A stretch of 64,000 nucleotides of DNA from Halopseudomonas pachastrellae (GTDB lineage Bacteria; Pseudomonadota; Gammaproteobacteria; Pseudomonadales; Pseudomonadaceae), in assembly GCF_900114765.1 (NCBI RefSeq), contig NZ_FOUD01000011.1, positions 78,281 through 142,280 of the forward strand, in the 5' to 3' direction. Position numbers and translations under genes: made by a program. Shown here piece after piece: positions 34,969 to 43,968 of the stretch (position 1 is the first letter of the stretch; each line of letters opens with the position of its first letter). The notes under the pieces are model-generated. The model did not search any database. It saw only the letters and a list, made by a program, of their open reading frames with translations, and was not told where the DNA came from.

Positions 34969-35723
34969 TGTTGAAGGTTGATTTGGCGGGCCAGCGCATT
35001 TTGGTCACCGGCGCCGCGACTGGTATTGGCCGCGCCTGCGCGCTGATGTTGGCGGGCCAAGGTGCCGAAGTGTGGATCAACCACCTCGGTCAGTCCGGTG
35101 CCAGCGCCGATCTGGTGGAACAGATTCGCTCGGCCGGTGGCCGGGCGGTGGCGATTGAGGCGGATGTCAGCGACCCGGACGCGGTCGAGGAAATGTTCGC
35201 CTGCATCACCGCCACCGGCCCGCTGCACGGCTTGGTCAACAACGCCGGGATCATTCAGGAGCAGTCTTTTCTGGATACCTCGGAAGAGGATTGGCGGCGG
35301 ATCATGGCGGTCGATCTGGACGGTGTTTATTGCTGTTGCCGCTGCGCGCTGGAAAGCATGAGCGGCGCGGGCCGTGGCGCCATCGTCAATATCGCCTCCG
35401 AGCTGGGTCAGCTGGGGCGCGAAAACTACGTGGCCTACTGCACCGCCAAGGCGGGCGTGATCGGCATGACCAAGGCGCTGGCGCGTGAGTTTGCGCCCGC
35501 GATTCGCATCAACGCGGTGGCCCCCGGTCCGGTGGAAACCGCCATGGTCTCGCTGGAACACATGAGTGAAGAGTGGATTGCCAAGGAGCTGGCTATTCCG
35601 GCGGCGCGCCTTGGTCAGCCCGAAGAGATCGCGGCGGCGGTGTGCTTTTTGTTGTCGCCGGCGGCGAGCTTTTTCACCGGACAGACACTGGGCGCCAATG
35701 GTGGTGCCTGGATGGGTAGCTGA
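34968..35723 (+). CDS. Short-chain dehydrogenase/reductase B (FabG-like, riboswitch operon)
   Basis: A 251-residue SDR with TGAATGIG near residue 15, NNAG at ~89, Ser in NIASELGQ and YCTAK as catalytic residues, and the FabG-like end FFTGQTLGANGGAWMGS. Its ATG overlaps the previous stop by one base. It is not closely similar to its neighbour SDR, so a recent tandem duplication is unlikely; the two probably act on successive intermediates. Confidence 0.87.
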   Translation: MLKVDLAGQRILVTGAATGIGRACALMLAGQGAEVWINHLGQSGASADLVEQIRSAGGRAVAIEADVSDPDAVEEMFACITATGPLHGLVNNAGIIQEQSFLDTSEEDWRRIMAVDLDGVYCCCRCALESMSGAGRGAIVNIASELGQLGRENYVAYCTAKAGVIGMTKALAREFAPAIRINAVAPGPVETAMVSLEHMSEEWIAKELAIPAARLGQPEEIAAAVCFLLSPAASFFTGQTLGANGGAWMGS

Positions 35724-35754
35724 GCGCTGCCCTGCCAATTCAAGAGGAATGCCC

Positions 35755-36525
35755 ATGACAAGCGTACATATGGATCAGATCAGCTGGGTCGAATACCAGC
35801 AGCGTGTTGAACAGGGCGCCGTGGTGTTTCTGCCCTGCGGCGCGACCGAACAGCACGGCCCGCATCTGCCGCTGGGCACCGATGCCCTGCTGTCGACCGC
35901 GCTGAGCGCCGATGTGGCGGCGCAGATCGGCGGCATCGTCGCCCCGGCGCTGGCCTACGGCTACAAGTCGCAGCCCAAGTGCGGTGGTGGCCAGCATTTT
36001 TGCGGCACCACCAGTCTCGACGGCGCGACTCTGATTGCGCTGGTGCAGGACGCGGTGCGCGAGTTTGCCCGCCACGGCGTCAAGCGACTGGTGCTGGTGC
36101 TGGGGCATTACGAGAACACCTGGTTTGTCACCGAGGGTATTCAGCTGGCGCTGCGTGAGCTTGGGCCCGGCTGCGAGCTGGAAGTCATGCGCCTTGAGCA
36201 CTGGGACTTCTGCCGTGAAGACACGCTGGACGATATCTTCCCCGACGGCTTCCCCGGCTTTGCGCTGGAGCACGCAGCGGTGATCGAAACCTCGCTGATG
36301 CTGCATTACCTGCCGCACCTGGTCAGCCTCGACAAGATCCCCAACGACCCGCCGGCGGACTTTCCGCCCTATGACATGTACCCGACCCGCACCGAGTGGG
36401 TGCCGCCGTCCGGGGTGCTGTCCTCGGCGCGGGGCTCGACCGCCGAGAAGGGCGCGCGCATGGCGGACGACATCGCCACCGGCATCACCGCCGCCGTTCG
36501 CCACGAATTCAAGCTGGAGGCCTGA
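35755..36525 (+). CDS. Creatininase (creatinine amidohydrolase) family enzyme
   Basis: A 256-residue protein very like true Pseudomonas creatininase, which opens cyclic creatinine to creatine. The metal ligands Glu32, His34, Asp43 (GATEQHGPHLPLGTD), His118 and Glu120 (GHYEN) match the known enzyme with a shift of two. KSQPKCGGGQHFCGTTSLDG, the substrate-side Trp (HWDF) and His (ALEHAAVIETS), and the C-terminal FPPYDMYP / GVLSSARGS also match. So a lactam C-N bond in a cyclic guanidine is a plausible substrate. No creatinase gene follows, so the classical creatinine to sarcosine route is not complete here. AGAGGA precedes the ATG. Confidence 0.85.
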   Translation: MTSVHMDQISWVEYQQRVEQGAVVFLPCGATEQHGPHLPLGTDALLSTALSADVAAQIGGIVAPALAYGYKSQPKCGGGQHFCGTTSLDGATLIALVQDAVREFARHGVKRLVLVLGHYENTWFVTEGIQLALRELGPGCELEVMRLEHWDFCREDTLDDIFPDGFPGFALEHAAVIETSLMLHYLPHLVSLDKIPNDPPADFPPYDMYPTRTEWVPPSGVLSSARGSTAEKGARMADDIATGITAAVRHEFKLEA

Positions 36526-36526
36526 G

Positions 36527-37174
36527 ATGCTGCCGCTGCTGCCATCGCGTACCGCCTTGCTGTTGATCGACATGCAGCGCGACTTCTGCGCCCCCGGCGG
36601 TTATGCCGATCAGGCCGGGCTGGATATCCAGTGCCTGCGCGCGCCAATCCCGGCCCAGCAGCGCCTGCTGGCCGCGGCGCGGGCGGCGGGCATGCTGGTG
36701 GTGCACACCCGCGAAGGGCACCGCTCGGATTTGTCTGATCTGCCTGAGTGGAAGCGCATTCGCGCCGAGCGCAGCGGCGCGCCGATTGGTGCAGCAGGCC
36801 CGCTGGGGCGCTTGCTGGTGCGTGGTGAGTACGGCCATGACCTGATCGACGAACTGCAGCCGCAAGTCGGGGAGCCGGTGATCGACAAGCCCGGCTACTG
36901 CGCCTTTGCCGCCACCGACCTGGAACTGATCTTGCGCACGCGCGGCATCGACAGCCTGATCATCACCGGCGTGACCACCGAGGTGTGCGTCAGCTCCACC
37001 TTGCGCAGCGCCATCGATCGCGGCTTCAACTGCCTGACCGTGAGTGACGCCTGTGCCTCCGCGCACCCCGAGCTGCATGCGGCGGCGCTGGCAATGATCA
37101 ACGTGGAAGGCGGCATCTTCGGCGAGGTGTGCGACAGCGCAGCGCTGCTCAGCGCCCTGCGGGAGGCGGCATGA
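36527..37174 (+). CDS. Isochorismatase-like cysteine hydrolase (biuret hydrolase / carbamoyl amidase type)
   Basis: A 215-residue cysteine hydrolase. The triad is visible: Asp in LLLIDMQRDF (~14), Lys in VIDKPGYCAF (~122) and Cys in TGVTTEVCVSST (~154), with the family cis-peptide GVTTEVC. The layout (LVRGEYGHDLIDELQPQ, ATDLELILRTRGI) resembles biuret hydrolases and related ureido/carbamoyl amidases such as N-carbamoylsarcosine amidase. It would release ammonia and CO2 from a carbamoyl group. GGAGG lies in the preceding gene's end, and only one base separates the two frames. Confidence 0.8.
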   Translation: MLPLLPSRTALLLIDMQRDFCAPGGYADQAGLDIQCLRAPIPAQQRLLAAARAAGMLVVHTREGHRSDLSDLPEWKRIRAERSGAPIGAAGPLGRLLVRGEYGHDLIDELQPQVGEPVIDKPGYCAFAATDLELILRTRGIDSLIITGVTTEVCVSSTLRSAIDRGFNCLTVSDACASAHPELHAAALAMINVEGGIFGEVCDSAALLSALREAA

Positions 37175-37953
37175 CCCAGGTACAGAAACTCTGGCCGCTG
37201 CTCACCGCGACGCACCATTACGACAAGTCGATCTCGACCCGTGGCCGTGGCCACGGGGTGCAGATCGAGGCACCGATTCTGGCTTTTTTGATCGAGACCA
37301 AACAGGGGCGGGTGCTGTTCGACGTCGGCTGCGACTACAACAAGCTGACTGATCCTGCGCTGCGCGCGCGTTGGTACGACCCGGTGGAATTTCCCATGGG
37401 GCCGCCGCAGATGAGCGAAGAGCAGCGGCTCGAAGCCCATCTGGCGAAGCTCGGGCTGACCTGCAACGACATCGACATGGTGTTTCTCAGCCACCTGCAC
37501 TTTGATCACGCCGGCGGCCTGTGCGACGTCTGCGGCGCTGAAGTACACGTGCACGAAGACGAACTGCAGGCCGCCCGTGAACCGGCCGATGACGCCTACT
37601 TTGCCGATGACTTTGCCGGCAATGTGCGCTGGCGCCTGCAGCAGGACGAGTACGACCTGCTGCCCGGCCTGCGTGCCATCAACACGCCGGGTCATACCGC
37701 CGGGCACATGTCATTGATGATCGAACTGCCAACCGGCGCGCCGGTGATCCTCACCGGTGATGCCGCCGATCTGACCGAAAATCTTGATGACGAAATCGCC
37801 CCCGGCCTGTGCTGGCGCGACCGCGAGGACATGGCGCTGGACAGCATTCGCAAACTCAAGCGCATTGCCGCTGAGACCGGTGCAGACCTCTGGCCCAACC
37901 ACGACATGGCGTTCTGGCGCACCCTCAAACGCTTCCCGGAGTACCACGCATGA
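37171..37953 (+). CDS. Metallo-beta-lactamase-fold hydrolase (lactonase-like)
   Basis: A 260-residue MBL-fold protein. The zinc motif HLHFDHAGG (~110) is followed by His in NTPGHTAGHMSL (~174), Asp in LTGDAADL (~195) and His in PNHDM near the C-terminus, the di-zinc set of AHL/gamma-lactone hydrolases (AttM/AiiB type). The N-terminus KSISTRGRGHGVQIEAPI is also of that group. It overlaps the preceding stop (ATGA) and the next gene's start (ATGA). It may open a lactone or lactam-type ring in the pathway, but the substrate is unknown. Confidence 0.8.
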   Translation: MTQVQKLWPLLTATHHYDKSISTRGRGHGVQIEAPILAFLIETKQGRVLFDVGCDYNKLTDPALRARWYDPVEFPMGPPQMSEEQRLEAHLAKLGLTCNDIDMVFLSHLHFDHAGGLCDVCGAEVHVHEDELQAAREPADDAYFADDFAGNVRWRLQQDEYDLLPGLRAINTPGHTAGHMSLMIELPTGAPVILTGDAADLTENLDDEIAPGLCWRDREDMALDSIRKLKRIAAETGADLWPNHDMAFWRTLKRFPEYHA

Positions 37954-38708
37954 AAGCCGTTCCGGAGGCTTACCACGGCGTTTGGCAGCGTACGTTGCTG
38001 CGCTTGTCGGACGGCACCGAAGACACCACTACCCGCGTGTTCTGGCTCCAGAGCGCGCATCTGCACGCGGACCTGCGCATTCCTGATCCTGCGCCAAAGC
38101 TGCCGCTTGAGCGCGCAGCCCAGGCGGGCTTTGCCGGGCTGACCGAAGCCAGCCTTGGCCGCTGCCAGTGGCACCGCATCATCGATTTTCATCCCGACAG
38201 CGGCACCGACATCGGCAACATGCAGTTTGTCAGCAGTGAAGAGGTACACGAGACCGCGCTCGACGACAGCTATCTGGAAATCTGGCAGCGGCTGCCAGCG
38301 TCGCGTGGCCCGGTCGCCGAGTTATGGCTGCGGAGCGCTGATGGCTCCGGCCGCCAGGCTTGTTTGCTGCGCGCTGGTGATTACTTCTTCTTTGCCGCTG
38401 ACCGCCCGCAGCGCTTGGCGCCGGGCCGCTCCCTGCTCACTTATCTGCAGCACGAGAACGTGGGCAATGCCGAGCATTTGCTCGGCTGCGAGCTGACCTT
38501 TGGCCGTATCAGCGGGGCTGAGCAGCCCTGGCAGATTTTGTTCAGCACCTTGCCGGCGGCCAGCGGCAGCCTGTTCTCCGTGCCCGCTGATGCGGCGCAC
38601 TGGGACGCGTTGCCGGTCGCCTGGCTGGGTGTTAACTCCCCCGAACATGGCTGGCGCCCGGCGCCGTTGCCCAGCCTGCAGCCCCTGACCGAGGAGACAC
38701 TGGTATGA
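37950..38708 (+). CDS. Unrecognised protein of the riboswitch operon (calycin/HRI1-like pattern)
   Basis: A 252-residue soluble protein with no signal peptide and no catalytic motif I can name. It opens YHGVWQRTLLRLSDGTEDTT and continues TRVFWLQSAHLHADLRIP, with later beta-rich segments (CQWHRIIDFHPDSGTDIGNM, ETALDDSYLEIWQRLP). This alternating beta pattern with GVW near the start recalls lipocalin-like ligand-binding proteins such as yeast HRI1, only a loose resemblance. It overlaps both neighbours by four bases, so it is a true member of the operon, perhaps a binding or chaperoning protein for the substrate. Confidence 0.7.
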   Translation: MKAVPEAYHGVWQRTLLRLSDGTEDTTTRVFWLQSAHLHADLRIPDPAPKLPLERAAQAGFAGLTEASLGRCQWHRIIDFHPDSGTDIGNMQFVSSEEVHETALDDSYLEIWQRLPASRGPVAELWLRSADGSGRQACLLRAGDYFFFAADRPQRLAPGRSLLTYLQHENVGNAEHLLGCELTFGRISGAEQPWQILFSTLPAASGSLFSVPADAAHWDALPVAWLGVNSPEHGWRPAPLPSLQPLTEETLV

Positions 38709-39547
38709 ATGCCCCCGCCCCCGTGCCTGAAGCACCCACCGCCGCCTCCGCTCGCAAACCGCGTGCGCGCTGGTGGGCTGTGCGTGGCAGCCTGTCGCCG
38801 CGCATCAGCGCACTGCTGACCGCCTTTGGTCTGGCTGCGCCCTTTTTCATCTGGTGGCTCTATAGCGCCCTCGGACTAAACGATCCTTTGTTCATGCCGG
38901 GCCCCGGCGCGGTGCTGGAGCGGGTGGTCAGCTGGTGGCAGGAGGAGGGCCTGTGGGATGACATCTGGATCAGCGTTTACCGGGTGATGGCGGGTTTTGT
39001 GCTGTCGGCGATGATTGCCTTGCCGCTGGGGCTGTACCTGGGCACCTACAAGCCGGTGCAGGCGACACTGGAGCCGCTGATCGACTTTATCCGTTACATG
39101 CCGGCGGTGGCCTTTATTCCGCTGGTCATGCTCTGGGTAGGGATTGGCGAGGGCTCGAAGATCCTGATCATCTTTATCGGCACCTTCTTCCAGATGGTGC
39201 TGATGGCGGCCGAAGACATTCGCCGGGTGCCGATGGCGCAGATCGAAGCGGCGCAGACCATGGGCGCCTCGCGCAGCGAGATTATCCGTCTGGTGGTGTT
39301 GCCCTCGGCGCGCCCGGCGCTGCTCGACACCTTACGCATTACCTGCGGCTGGGCCTGGACCTATCTGGTGGTGGCCGAACTGGTGGCCTCCAACTCGGGG
39401 TTGGGCTACGCCATCCTGCGCGCCCAGCGCTACATGCACACCGACAAGATTTTCGCCGGCATCCTGCTGATCGGCCTCATCGGTCTGTTGACCGACCAGG
39501 CGTTCCGCTGGCTCGGTCGCCGCGCCTTTCACTGGCAGAAGAGGTAA
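38705..39547 (+). CDS. ABC transporter permease (NitT/TauT, riboswitch operon)
   Basis: A 280-residue inner-membrane permease of the SsuC/TauC group with six predicted helices. The BPD_transp_1 signature EAAQTMGASRSEIIRLVVLPSA, which docks to the ATPase, is at ~180. The N-terminal 35 residues are Pro/Ala/Arg-rich and cytoplasmic. ATGA overlaps with the previous gene. It pairs with the ATPase downstream and the binding protein at the operon start. Confidence 0.9.
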   Translation: MNAPAPVPEAPTAASARKPRARWWAVRGSLSPRISALLTAFGLAAPFFIWWLYSALGLNDPLFMPGPGAVLERVVSWWQEEGLWDDIWISVYRVMAGFVLSAMIALPLGLYLGTYKPVQATLEPLIDFIRYMPAVAFIPLVMLWVGIGEGSKILIIFIGTFFQMVLMAAEDIRRVPMAQIEAAQTMGASRSEIIRLVVLPSARPALLDTLRITCGWAWTYLVVAELVASNSGLGYAILRAQRYMHTDKIFAGILLIGLIGLLTDQAFRWLGRRAFHWQKR

Positions 39548-39551
39548 GCCC

Positions 39552-40394
39552 ATGGACCAGTCCTGCATCAGCATTCGCAACGTGGGCAAGCAGTTTGCTG
39601 CCCGCAACCAGACCATCGAGGCGCTGCGTGACGTCAACCTTGAGGTAGAGCCTAACGAGTTCATCACCTTTGTTGGCGCCTCCGGCTGTGGCAAGTCGAC
39701 CCTGCTGCGCATCATGGCCGGGTTGGAAACCCACAGCAGCGGCGACATTCTGCTGCGCGGCGAGCCGATCGACGGCCCCGGCGTTGACCGCGCCATGGTG
39801 TTCCAGCACTACAGCCTCTACCCCTGGCTGACGGTGACCGAGAACATCAAGTTCTGCCGCCAGCTGAAGGTCATCTCCGACTCGGTACACAGCCAGTCTG
39901 ACGTCGAAGCCGCCAGCGGCCGGGCCGATGCGCTGCTCAATCTGATGGGCTTGAAGAACTTTGCCGGCGCCTACCCCAGCCAGCTGTCCGGCGGCATGCA
40001 GCAGCGCGTCGCGATTGCCCGGGCGTTGATGCCACGACCGGACTTTTTGCTGATGGATGAGCCGTTCGGTGCATTGGACGCGCAGACCCGTGAGGTCATG
40101 CATGACCTGATCCTGCACGTGCACCGGCTGGAGAAGAGCACCATCCTGTTTGTCACCCACGATGTGGAAGAAGCGATATATCTGGGTACCCGCATTGTGC
40201 TGATGGCGCCGCGCCCCGGCCGGATCGACAGTATCTACGAGGTACCGCTGCCCAAGGTGCGGCATCAGGACATGAAGCTGGAGCCGGAATTTATCGCCCT
40301 GAAACGCGAGATTCTGACCCGCATTCGGGAAACCTCCGGGGTGCAGACCGATCTGGATCAGCTGGCGCGTTTGAGTGAAGGGGCCGGGTTGTGA
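39552..40394 (+). CDS. ABC transporter ATP-binding protein (NitT/TauT, riboswitch operon)
   Basis: A 280-residue ATPase with Walker A GASGCGKST (~43), Q loop VFQHYSLYPW, signature LSGGMQQRVAIARAL (~145), Walker B FLLMDEPFGALD and H-loop VTHDVEEA. It belongs to the SsuB/TauB/NrtD group. It closes the operon; I see no strong terminator before sutA, 106 bases on. Confidence 0.92.
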   Translation: MDQSCISIRNVGKQFAARNQTIEALRDVNLEVEPNEFITFVGASGCGKSTLLRIMAGLETHSSGDILLRGEPIDGPGVDRAMVFQHYSLYPWLTVTENIKFCRQLKVISDSVHSQSDVEAASGRADALLNLMGLKNFAGAYPSQLSGGMQQRVAIARALMPRPDFLLMDEPFGALDAQTREVMHDLILHVHRLEKSTILFVTHDVEEAIYLGTRIVLMAPRPGRIDSIYEVPLPKVRHQDMKLEPEFIALKREILTRIRETSGVQTDLDQLARLSEGAGL

Positions 40395-40500
40395 TCCGGC
40401 TCTAGGGCAGGCGGTACAGGCGAAAAAATTTCCTCCGGAGACTAGCCAAACCCCCTCGATGAACTATATATAGCCTGTTTTCCACTGTGAGGATTCAGGC

Positions 40501-40806
40501 ATGAGTGATGATCTGGACGACGATCTGGATGGGATGGACGATTCCGAGGTCGACGATCAGGACGATGTGGCCGGCGGCAGCGACGATGGTACCGAGGTCA
40601 GCAGCAAGTCGCGCAAGAAGAAAGCCGCAGCCAGTGAAGACTTTGAAGGCGCCTCTGTGGAAGCCAAGGAGCGCGAGCGGGAGATGCTGGCTCGTCAGAT
40701 CGAAGAGTTCATGGCGCGCGGTGGCAAGGTGCAACAGATCGACGACAACGTGGTCTCCGATCCGCCGAAAAAGCCTGAAAACAAGTACGGCAGCCGTCCT
40801 ATCTGA
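40501..40806 (+). CDS. sutA: Transcriptional regulator SutA
   Basis: A 101-residue protein matching Pseudomonas SutA, an RNA-polymerase-binding factor that supports slow growth and stationary-phase transcription. The acidic disordered N-terminus (MSDDLDDDLDGMDDSEVDD), a central helix (ASVEAKEREREMLARQIEEFMARGG) and the conserved tail VVSDPPKKPENKYGSRPI are all present. It marks a return to backbone genes after the accessory block. An AT-rich stretch ACTATATATAG lies about 40 bases upstream, possibly its -10 region. Confidence 0.88.
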   Translation: MSDDLDDDLDGMDDSEVDDQDDVAGGSDDGTEVSSKSRKKKAAASEDFEGASVEAKEREREMLARQIEEFMARGGKVQQIDDNVVSDPPKKPENKYGSRPI

Positions 40807-40824
40807 CGCTGCCGTACCGGCCGC

Positions 40825-41535
40825 TCAGCGTTTGGCGTAGCGCTGGTAGCGGTTCAGCCAGGGCGGAATCTCGCTCAGGCAGCGCACTTCGCCGTGGGCC
40901 CGTTGCTGGCCCGTCCAGGCATTGCCCTGTGGGTTGAACCACAGGGTATGCATGCCAACATCCAGGGCGCCCTGGATGTCGTCTCCCGGATGATCCCCGA
41001 TATGCAGCGCCTGTTGCGGCTCGACCCCGGCGCTGTTCAGCGCCGCCAGGAAGGGTGCCGGGTCCGGCTTGCTGATACCCACCTCATCGGCTGACACGAT
41101 GATGCTGAAATAGCGATCCAGCCCGAGTCGGCGCACATCGGCGTTGCCGTTGGAAATGCACGCCAGCTGGTATTGCTGCGACAGCAGTTGCAGCACCAGC
41201 TCCATGTGCGGGAAGTATTCCAGCCGGTGGCGGGCATCGATGAATACCTCGAACCCGGCGCGTGCCAGACGTTGCGCCTCGTCTGCCGAGTAGCCGGCCT
41301 TGCGCAAACCCAGCTCCAGCACGGCGATACGCAGTGGCGTCACCCGGTGGCGCAGCGCCGGGTCACCATCCAGCACCTCTGCCAGCAGCGCCTTGCGCGT
41401 GTCCTGATCGCGGGCGGCGGCGTAGTTCGGCGCCTGTTTGCCTAGCCAGTCGGCCAGCACCCGTTCGGCGTTGGCGACGACCGATTCGGTCTCCCACAGG
41501 GTGTTGTCGAGGTCAAAGGTCACCAGCTGAATCAT
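40825..41535 (-). CDS. HAD-superfamily hydrolase (YigB-like phosphatase)
   Basis: A 236-residue HAD-IA hydrolase. Motif I is FDLDNTLW (~7), motif II Ser/Asn in CISNGNAD, motif III Lys in [10 protein letters not shown], and motif [15 protein letters not shown]. The cap helices between motifs I and II are of the C1 type. E. coli YigB of this family dephosphorylates FMN. Its ATG overlaps the xerC stop (ATGA), the usual Pseudomonas xerC-HAD arrangement. Confidence 0.88.
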   Translation of the reverse strand: MIQLVTFDLDNTLWETESVVANAERVLADWLGKQAPNYAAARDQDTRKALLAEVLDGDPALRHRVTPLRIAVLELGLRKAGYSADEAQRLARAGFEVFIDARHRLEYFPHMELVLQLLSQQYQLACISNGNADVRRLGLDRYFSIIVSADEVGISKPDPAPFLAALNSAGVEPQQALHIGDHPGDDIQGALDVGMHTLWFNPQGNAWTGQQRAHGEVRCLSEIPPWLNRYQRYAKR

Positions 41536-42455
41536 TTGTCTGCCTTGCGTTTGGCTCTGGGGTGGGCCTGATCATACACCTGGGCCAGGTGCTGGAAATC
41601 AAGATGGGTATAGATCTGGGTGGTGCTGATATCGGCGTGGCCGAGTAGCTCTTGCACTGCCCGCAGGTCGCCGGAGGACTCCAGCATGTGGCTGGCGAAG
41701 GAGTGGCGCAGCATGTGTGGATGCAGGTGCTGGCCGATGCGCTCCACGCCATGACGACGCAGGCGCAATTGAATGGCGCGCGGGGTGAGCGCGCTGCCAC
41801 GCTGGCTGACGAACAGCGGCTGGGCGCTATCGCCGTTGGCCGGGCGTACGCTGAGCCAGTCCTGCAGGGCGCGACGCGCCTGGCGGCCGACCGGCAGCAC
41901 ACGGGTCTTGTTGCCCTTGCCGGTGACGCGCACTTCGCCCTGGCTCAGGTCGAGATCGCTGACATCCAGCCCGGCCAGCTCCGACAGCCGCAGACCGGAG
42001 GAGTAGAACAGCTCCAGCATGGCCTGATCACGGCGGCCGAGCCAGTCGTCCTCGCCCGGGCTGTCGAGCAGCTGGGTGGCTAGGTCGGCGTCCAGCGTGC
42101 GCGGCAGGGGCCGTGCGGCCTTGGGGGCGCGCAGATCGAGCGCGGGGTTTTGCTGTGCACGCCCTTCGCGCTGCAGAAAGCGGTAGAAGCTGCGGATGGC
42201 GCTGAGCAGGCGCTGCAGGCTGCGGGGCGCCAGACCCTGCTGGTGTTGGCTGGCGATAAAGTGGCGCAGGTGCTGGGTGTCCAGCCGGTCCCAGCCCGGC
42301 AGATCGCGTGCGGCGCGGTGCTGATCCAGACTCAGCAGATCGTGGCGGTAGGCTTCCAGGGTCCGCGGCGACAACCTGCGCTCGATGCGCAGGTGATCGA
42401 GAAATGCGCTGATATCGGGGTCGGCGACGCCGGCCGGCTCAGGCGTGGTTTTCAT
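41532..42455 (-). CDS. xerC: Site-specific tyrosine recombinase XerC
   Basis: A 307-residue recombinase that, with XerD, resolves chromosome dimers at dif. The N-terminal SAM-like domain ([23 protein letters not shown]) precedes the catalytic domain with Arg ([12 protein letters not shown]), Lys (VTGKGNK), His-x-x-Arg ([12 protein letters not shown]), His ([11 protein letters not shown]) and the nucleophile Tyr (IYTHLD). The start at MKTTPEP overlaps the end of the DUF484 gene by 17 bases; a longer upstream frame is spurious. Confidence 0.94.
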   Translation of the reverse strand: MKTTPEPAGVADPDISAFLDHLRIERRLSPRTLEAYRHDLLSLDQHRAARDLPGWDRLDTQHLRHFIASQHQQGLAPRSLQRLLSAIRSFYRFLQREGRAQQNPALDLRAPKAARPLPRTLDADLATQLLDSPGEDDWLGRRDQAMLELFYSSGLRLSELAGLDVSDLDLSQGEVRVTGKGNKTRVLPVGRQARRALQDWLSVRPANGDSAQPLFVSQRGSALTPRAIQLRLRRHGVERIGQHLHPHMLRHSFASHMLESSGDLRAVQELLGHADISTTQIYTHLDFQHLAQVYDQAHPRAKRKADK

Positions 42456-43140
42456 CGGCCAGCGGGCGTTGGCGCAACAGCACGCGGGCAAGCGCGTCGG
42501 CGACGTAGCCAAGGAACAGGGTGCCGGTGGCGCTGCGGTATTGCTGGGCGTCTTCGCTGCCCAGTGCCAGCACGCCGTGCAGGCCCTGATAGCGGATGGG
42601 CGCCAGCGCGGTGGATGCGACCTGCTCACCGTGCTCGCCAAACAGGAAGTTCAGCTCGGCCGGGCGCAGTGCGCCGGCAACCGGCTTATCGCTGTCGAGC
42701 AGGTGGCCGATGGCCTCCTTGGCGGCGGTGTGGGTAACGCAGTGGGCGTTGCTGTAGCGGTCCGCTTCGGTAAACAGAATCAGGCTGACGAAGGGCACCT
42801 GAAAATCGGTGCGCAGGCTGTCTTCCAGCGTGGCCACCACCTGATCCGGGCTTTGCGCTTCGAGCATGCCGAGAATCAGCCGGCGGCTCTTGTCGAACAG
42901 CCGGTCGTTTTCGCGCGCGGTGTCCATCAGCTGGTTCAGCCGGTGGCGCACATCGATATTGCGCTCGCGCAGCAGTTTGACCTGCCGCTCGACCAGCGAC
43001 ACCGCATGGCCGGCTTCGTGCGGCACGATCAGGTCAGCCAGCAGCTCGTCATGCTCGACGAAAAAGGCCGGGTGACGCTGCAAAAACTCCACCACGCGGG
43101 CGGCTTCGAGTTCGTCAGGATGGGGCGGTTGTTCTTTCAT
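42439..43140 (-). CDS. DUF484 family protein
   Basis: A 233-residue protein of the DUF484 family, always placed between dapF and xerC in pseudomonads. The N-terminal part ([22 protein letters not shown]) and the coiled region ([22 protein letters not shown]) precede a GAF-like domain ending [31 protein letters not shown]. Function unknown, possibly ligand sensing. The ATG overlaps the dapF stop. Confidence 0.9.
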   Translation of the reverse strand: MKEQPPHPDELEAARVVEFLQRHPAFFVEHDELLADLIVPHEAGHAVSLVERQVKLLRERNIDVRHRLNQLMDTARENDRLFDKSRRLILGMLEAQSPDQVVATLEDSLRTDFQVPFVSLILFTEADRYSNAHCVTHTAAKEAIGHLLDSDKPVAGALRPAELNFLFGEHGEQVASTALAPIRYQGLHGVLALGSEDAQQYRSATGTLFLGYVADALARVLLRQRPLADENHA

Positions 43141-43967
43141 ACGCGAATCTGTCCCTCGTAGACGCGGGTGGCCGGGCCGGTCATCAGCACGGGTTGGCCG
43201 GGGCCTGCCCATTCGATTTGCAGGCGGCCGCCGGGCAGGTCGATCTGCACCGGCGAGTCCAGCAGGCCGAGGCGAATGCCGGCCACGGCCGCGGCGCAGG
43301 CGCCGGTGCCGCAGGCCTGGGTTTCCCCCACACCACGCTCGAAAACGCGCAGACGGGCGTGCTGACGATCGACCACCTGCATAAAGCCGGCGTTGACCTT
43401 GCGCGGGAAGCGCGGGTGGGCTTCGATCAGCGCACCCAGGCGCTCCAGCGTACCGTCCTGCACGTCGGGCACCAGGGTGACGCAGTGCGGGTTGCCCATG
43501 GAAACGGCAGCTACCTGCAGCTGTTCACCGGCCACCTCAAGCGTGTACTCGATAGCTTCGGCGTCGGCCTGGAAGGGGATCTCGGCGGGCACAAAGCGCG
43601 GCGCACCCATGTCGACCGTGACCTGGCGGTCGCGGTTGATGCGCAGCACGATAGGGCCGCCGGCGGTTTCGACGTGGATTTCCTGCTTGGCGGTCAGGCG
43701 TTTGTCCTGCACAAAGCGGGCGAAGCAGCGTGCGCCGTTGCCGCACTGCTCGACCTCACTGCCATCGGCATTGAAGATGCGGTAGCGGAAGTCGGCGTCG
43801 GGTGTGCTCGGCGGCTCGACCAGCAACAGCTGGTCAAAGCCGACGCCAGTGTGGCGATCAGCCCACTGGCGGATTTGCCGTGCCGTCAGCTGGGCGTGCT
43901 GGGTCACCAGGTCGATGACCATAAAGTCGTTGCCCAGCCCGTGCATCTTGGTAAATCGCAGCAGCAT
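43137..43967 (-). CDS. dapF: Diaminopimelate epimerase DapF
   Basis: A 276-residue enzyme that interconverts LL- and meso-diaminopimelate for lysine and peptidoglycan. The two catalytic Cys are in [13 protein letters not shown] (~73) and [14 protein letters not shown] (~219), and [12 protein letters not shown] is the N-terminal signature. Start [15 protein letters not shown] is fixed by homology. It lies one base after lysA and overlaps DUF484, a compact lysine-synthesis operon. Confidence 0.96.
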   Translation of the reverse strand: MLLRFTKMHGLGNDFMVIDLVTQHAQLTARQIRQWADRHTGVGFDQLLLVEPPSTPDADFRYRIFNADGSEVEQCGNGARCFARFVQDKRLTAKQEIHVETAGGPIVLRINRDRQVTVDMGAPRFVPAEIPFQADAEAIEYTLEVAGEQLQVAAVSMGNPHCVTLVPDVQDGTLERLGALIEAHPRFPRKVNAGFMQVVDRQHARLRVFERGVGETQACGTGACAAAVAGIRLGLLDSPVQIDLPGGRLQIEWAGPGQPVLMTGPATRVYEGQIRV

Positions 43968-43968
43968 C

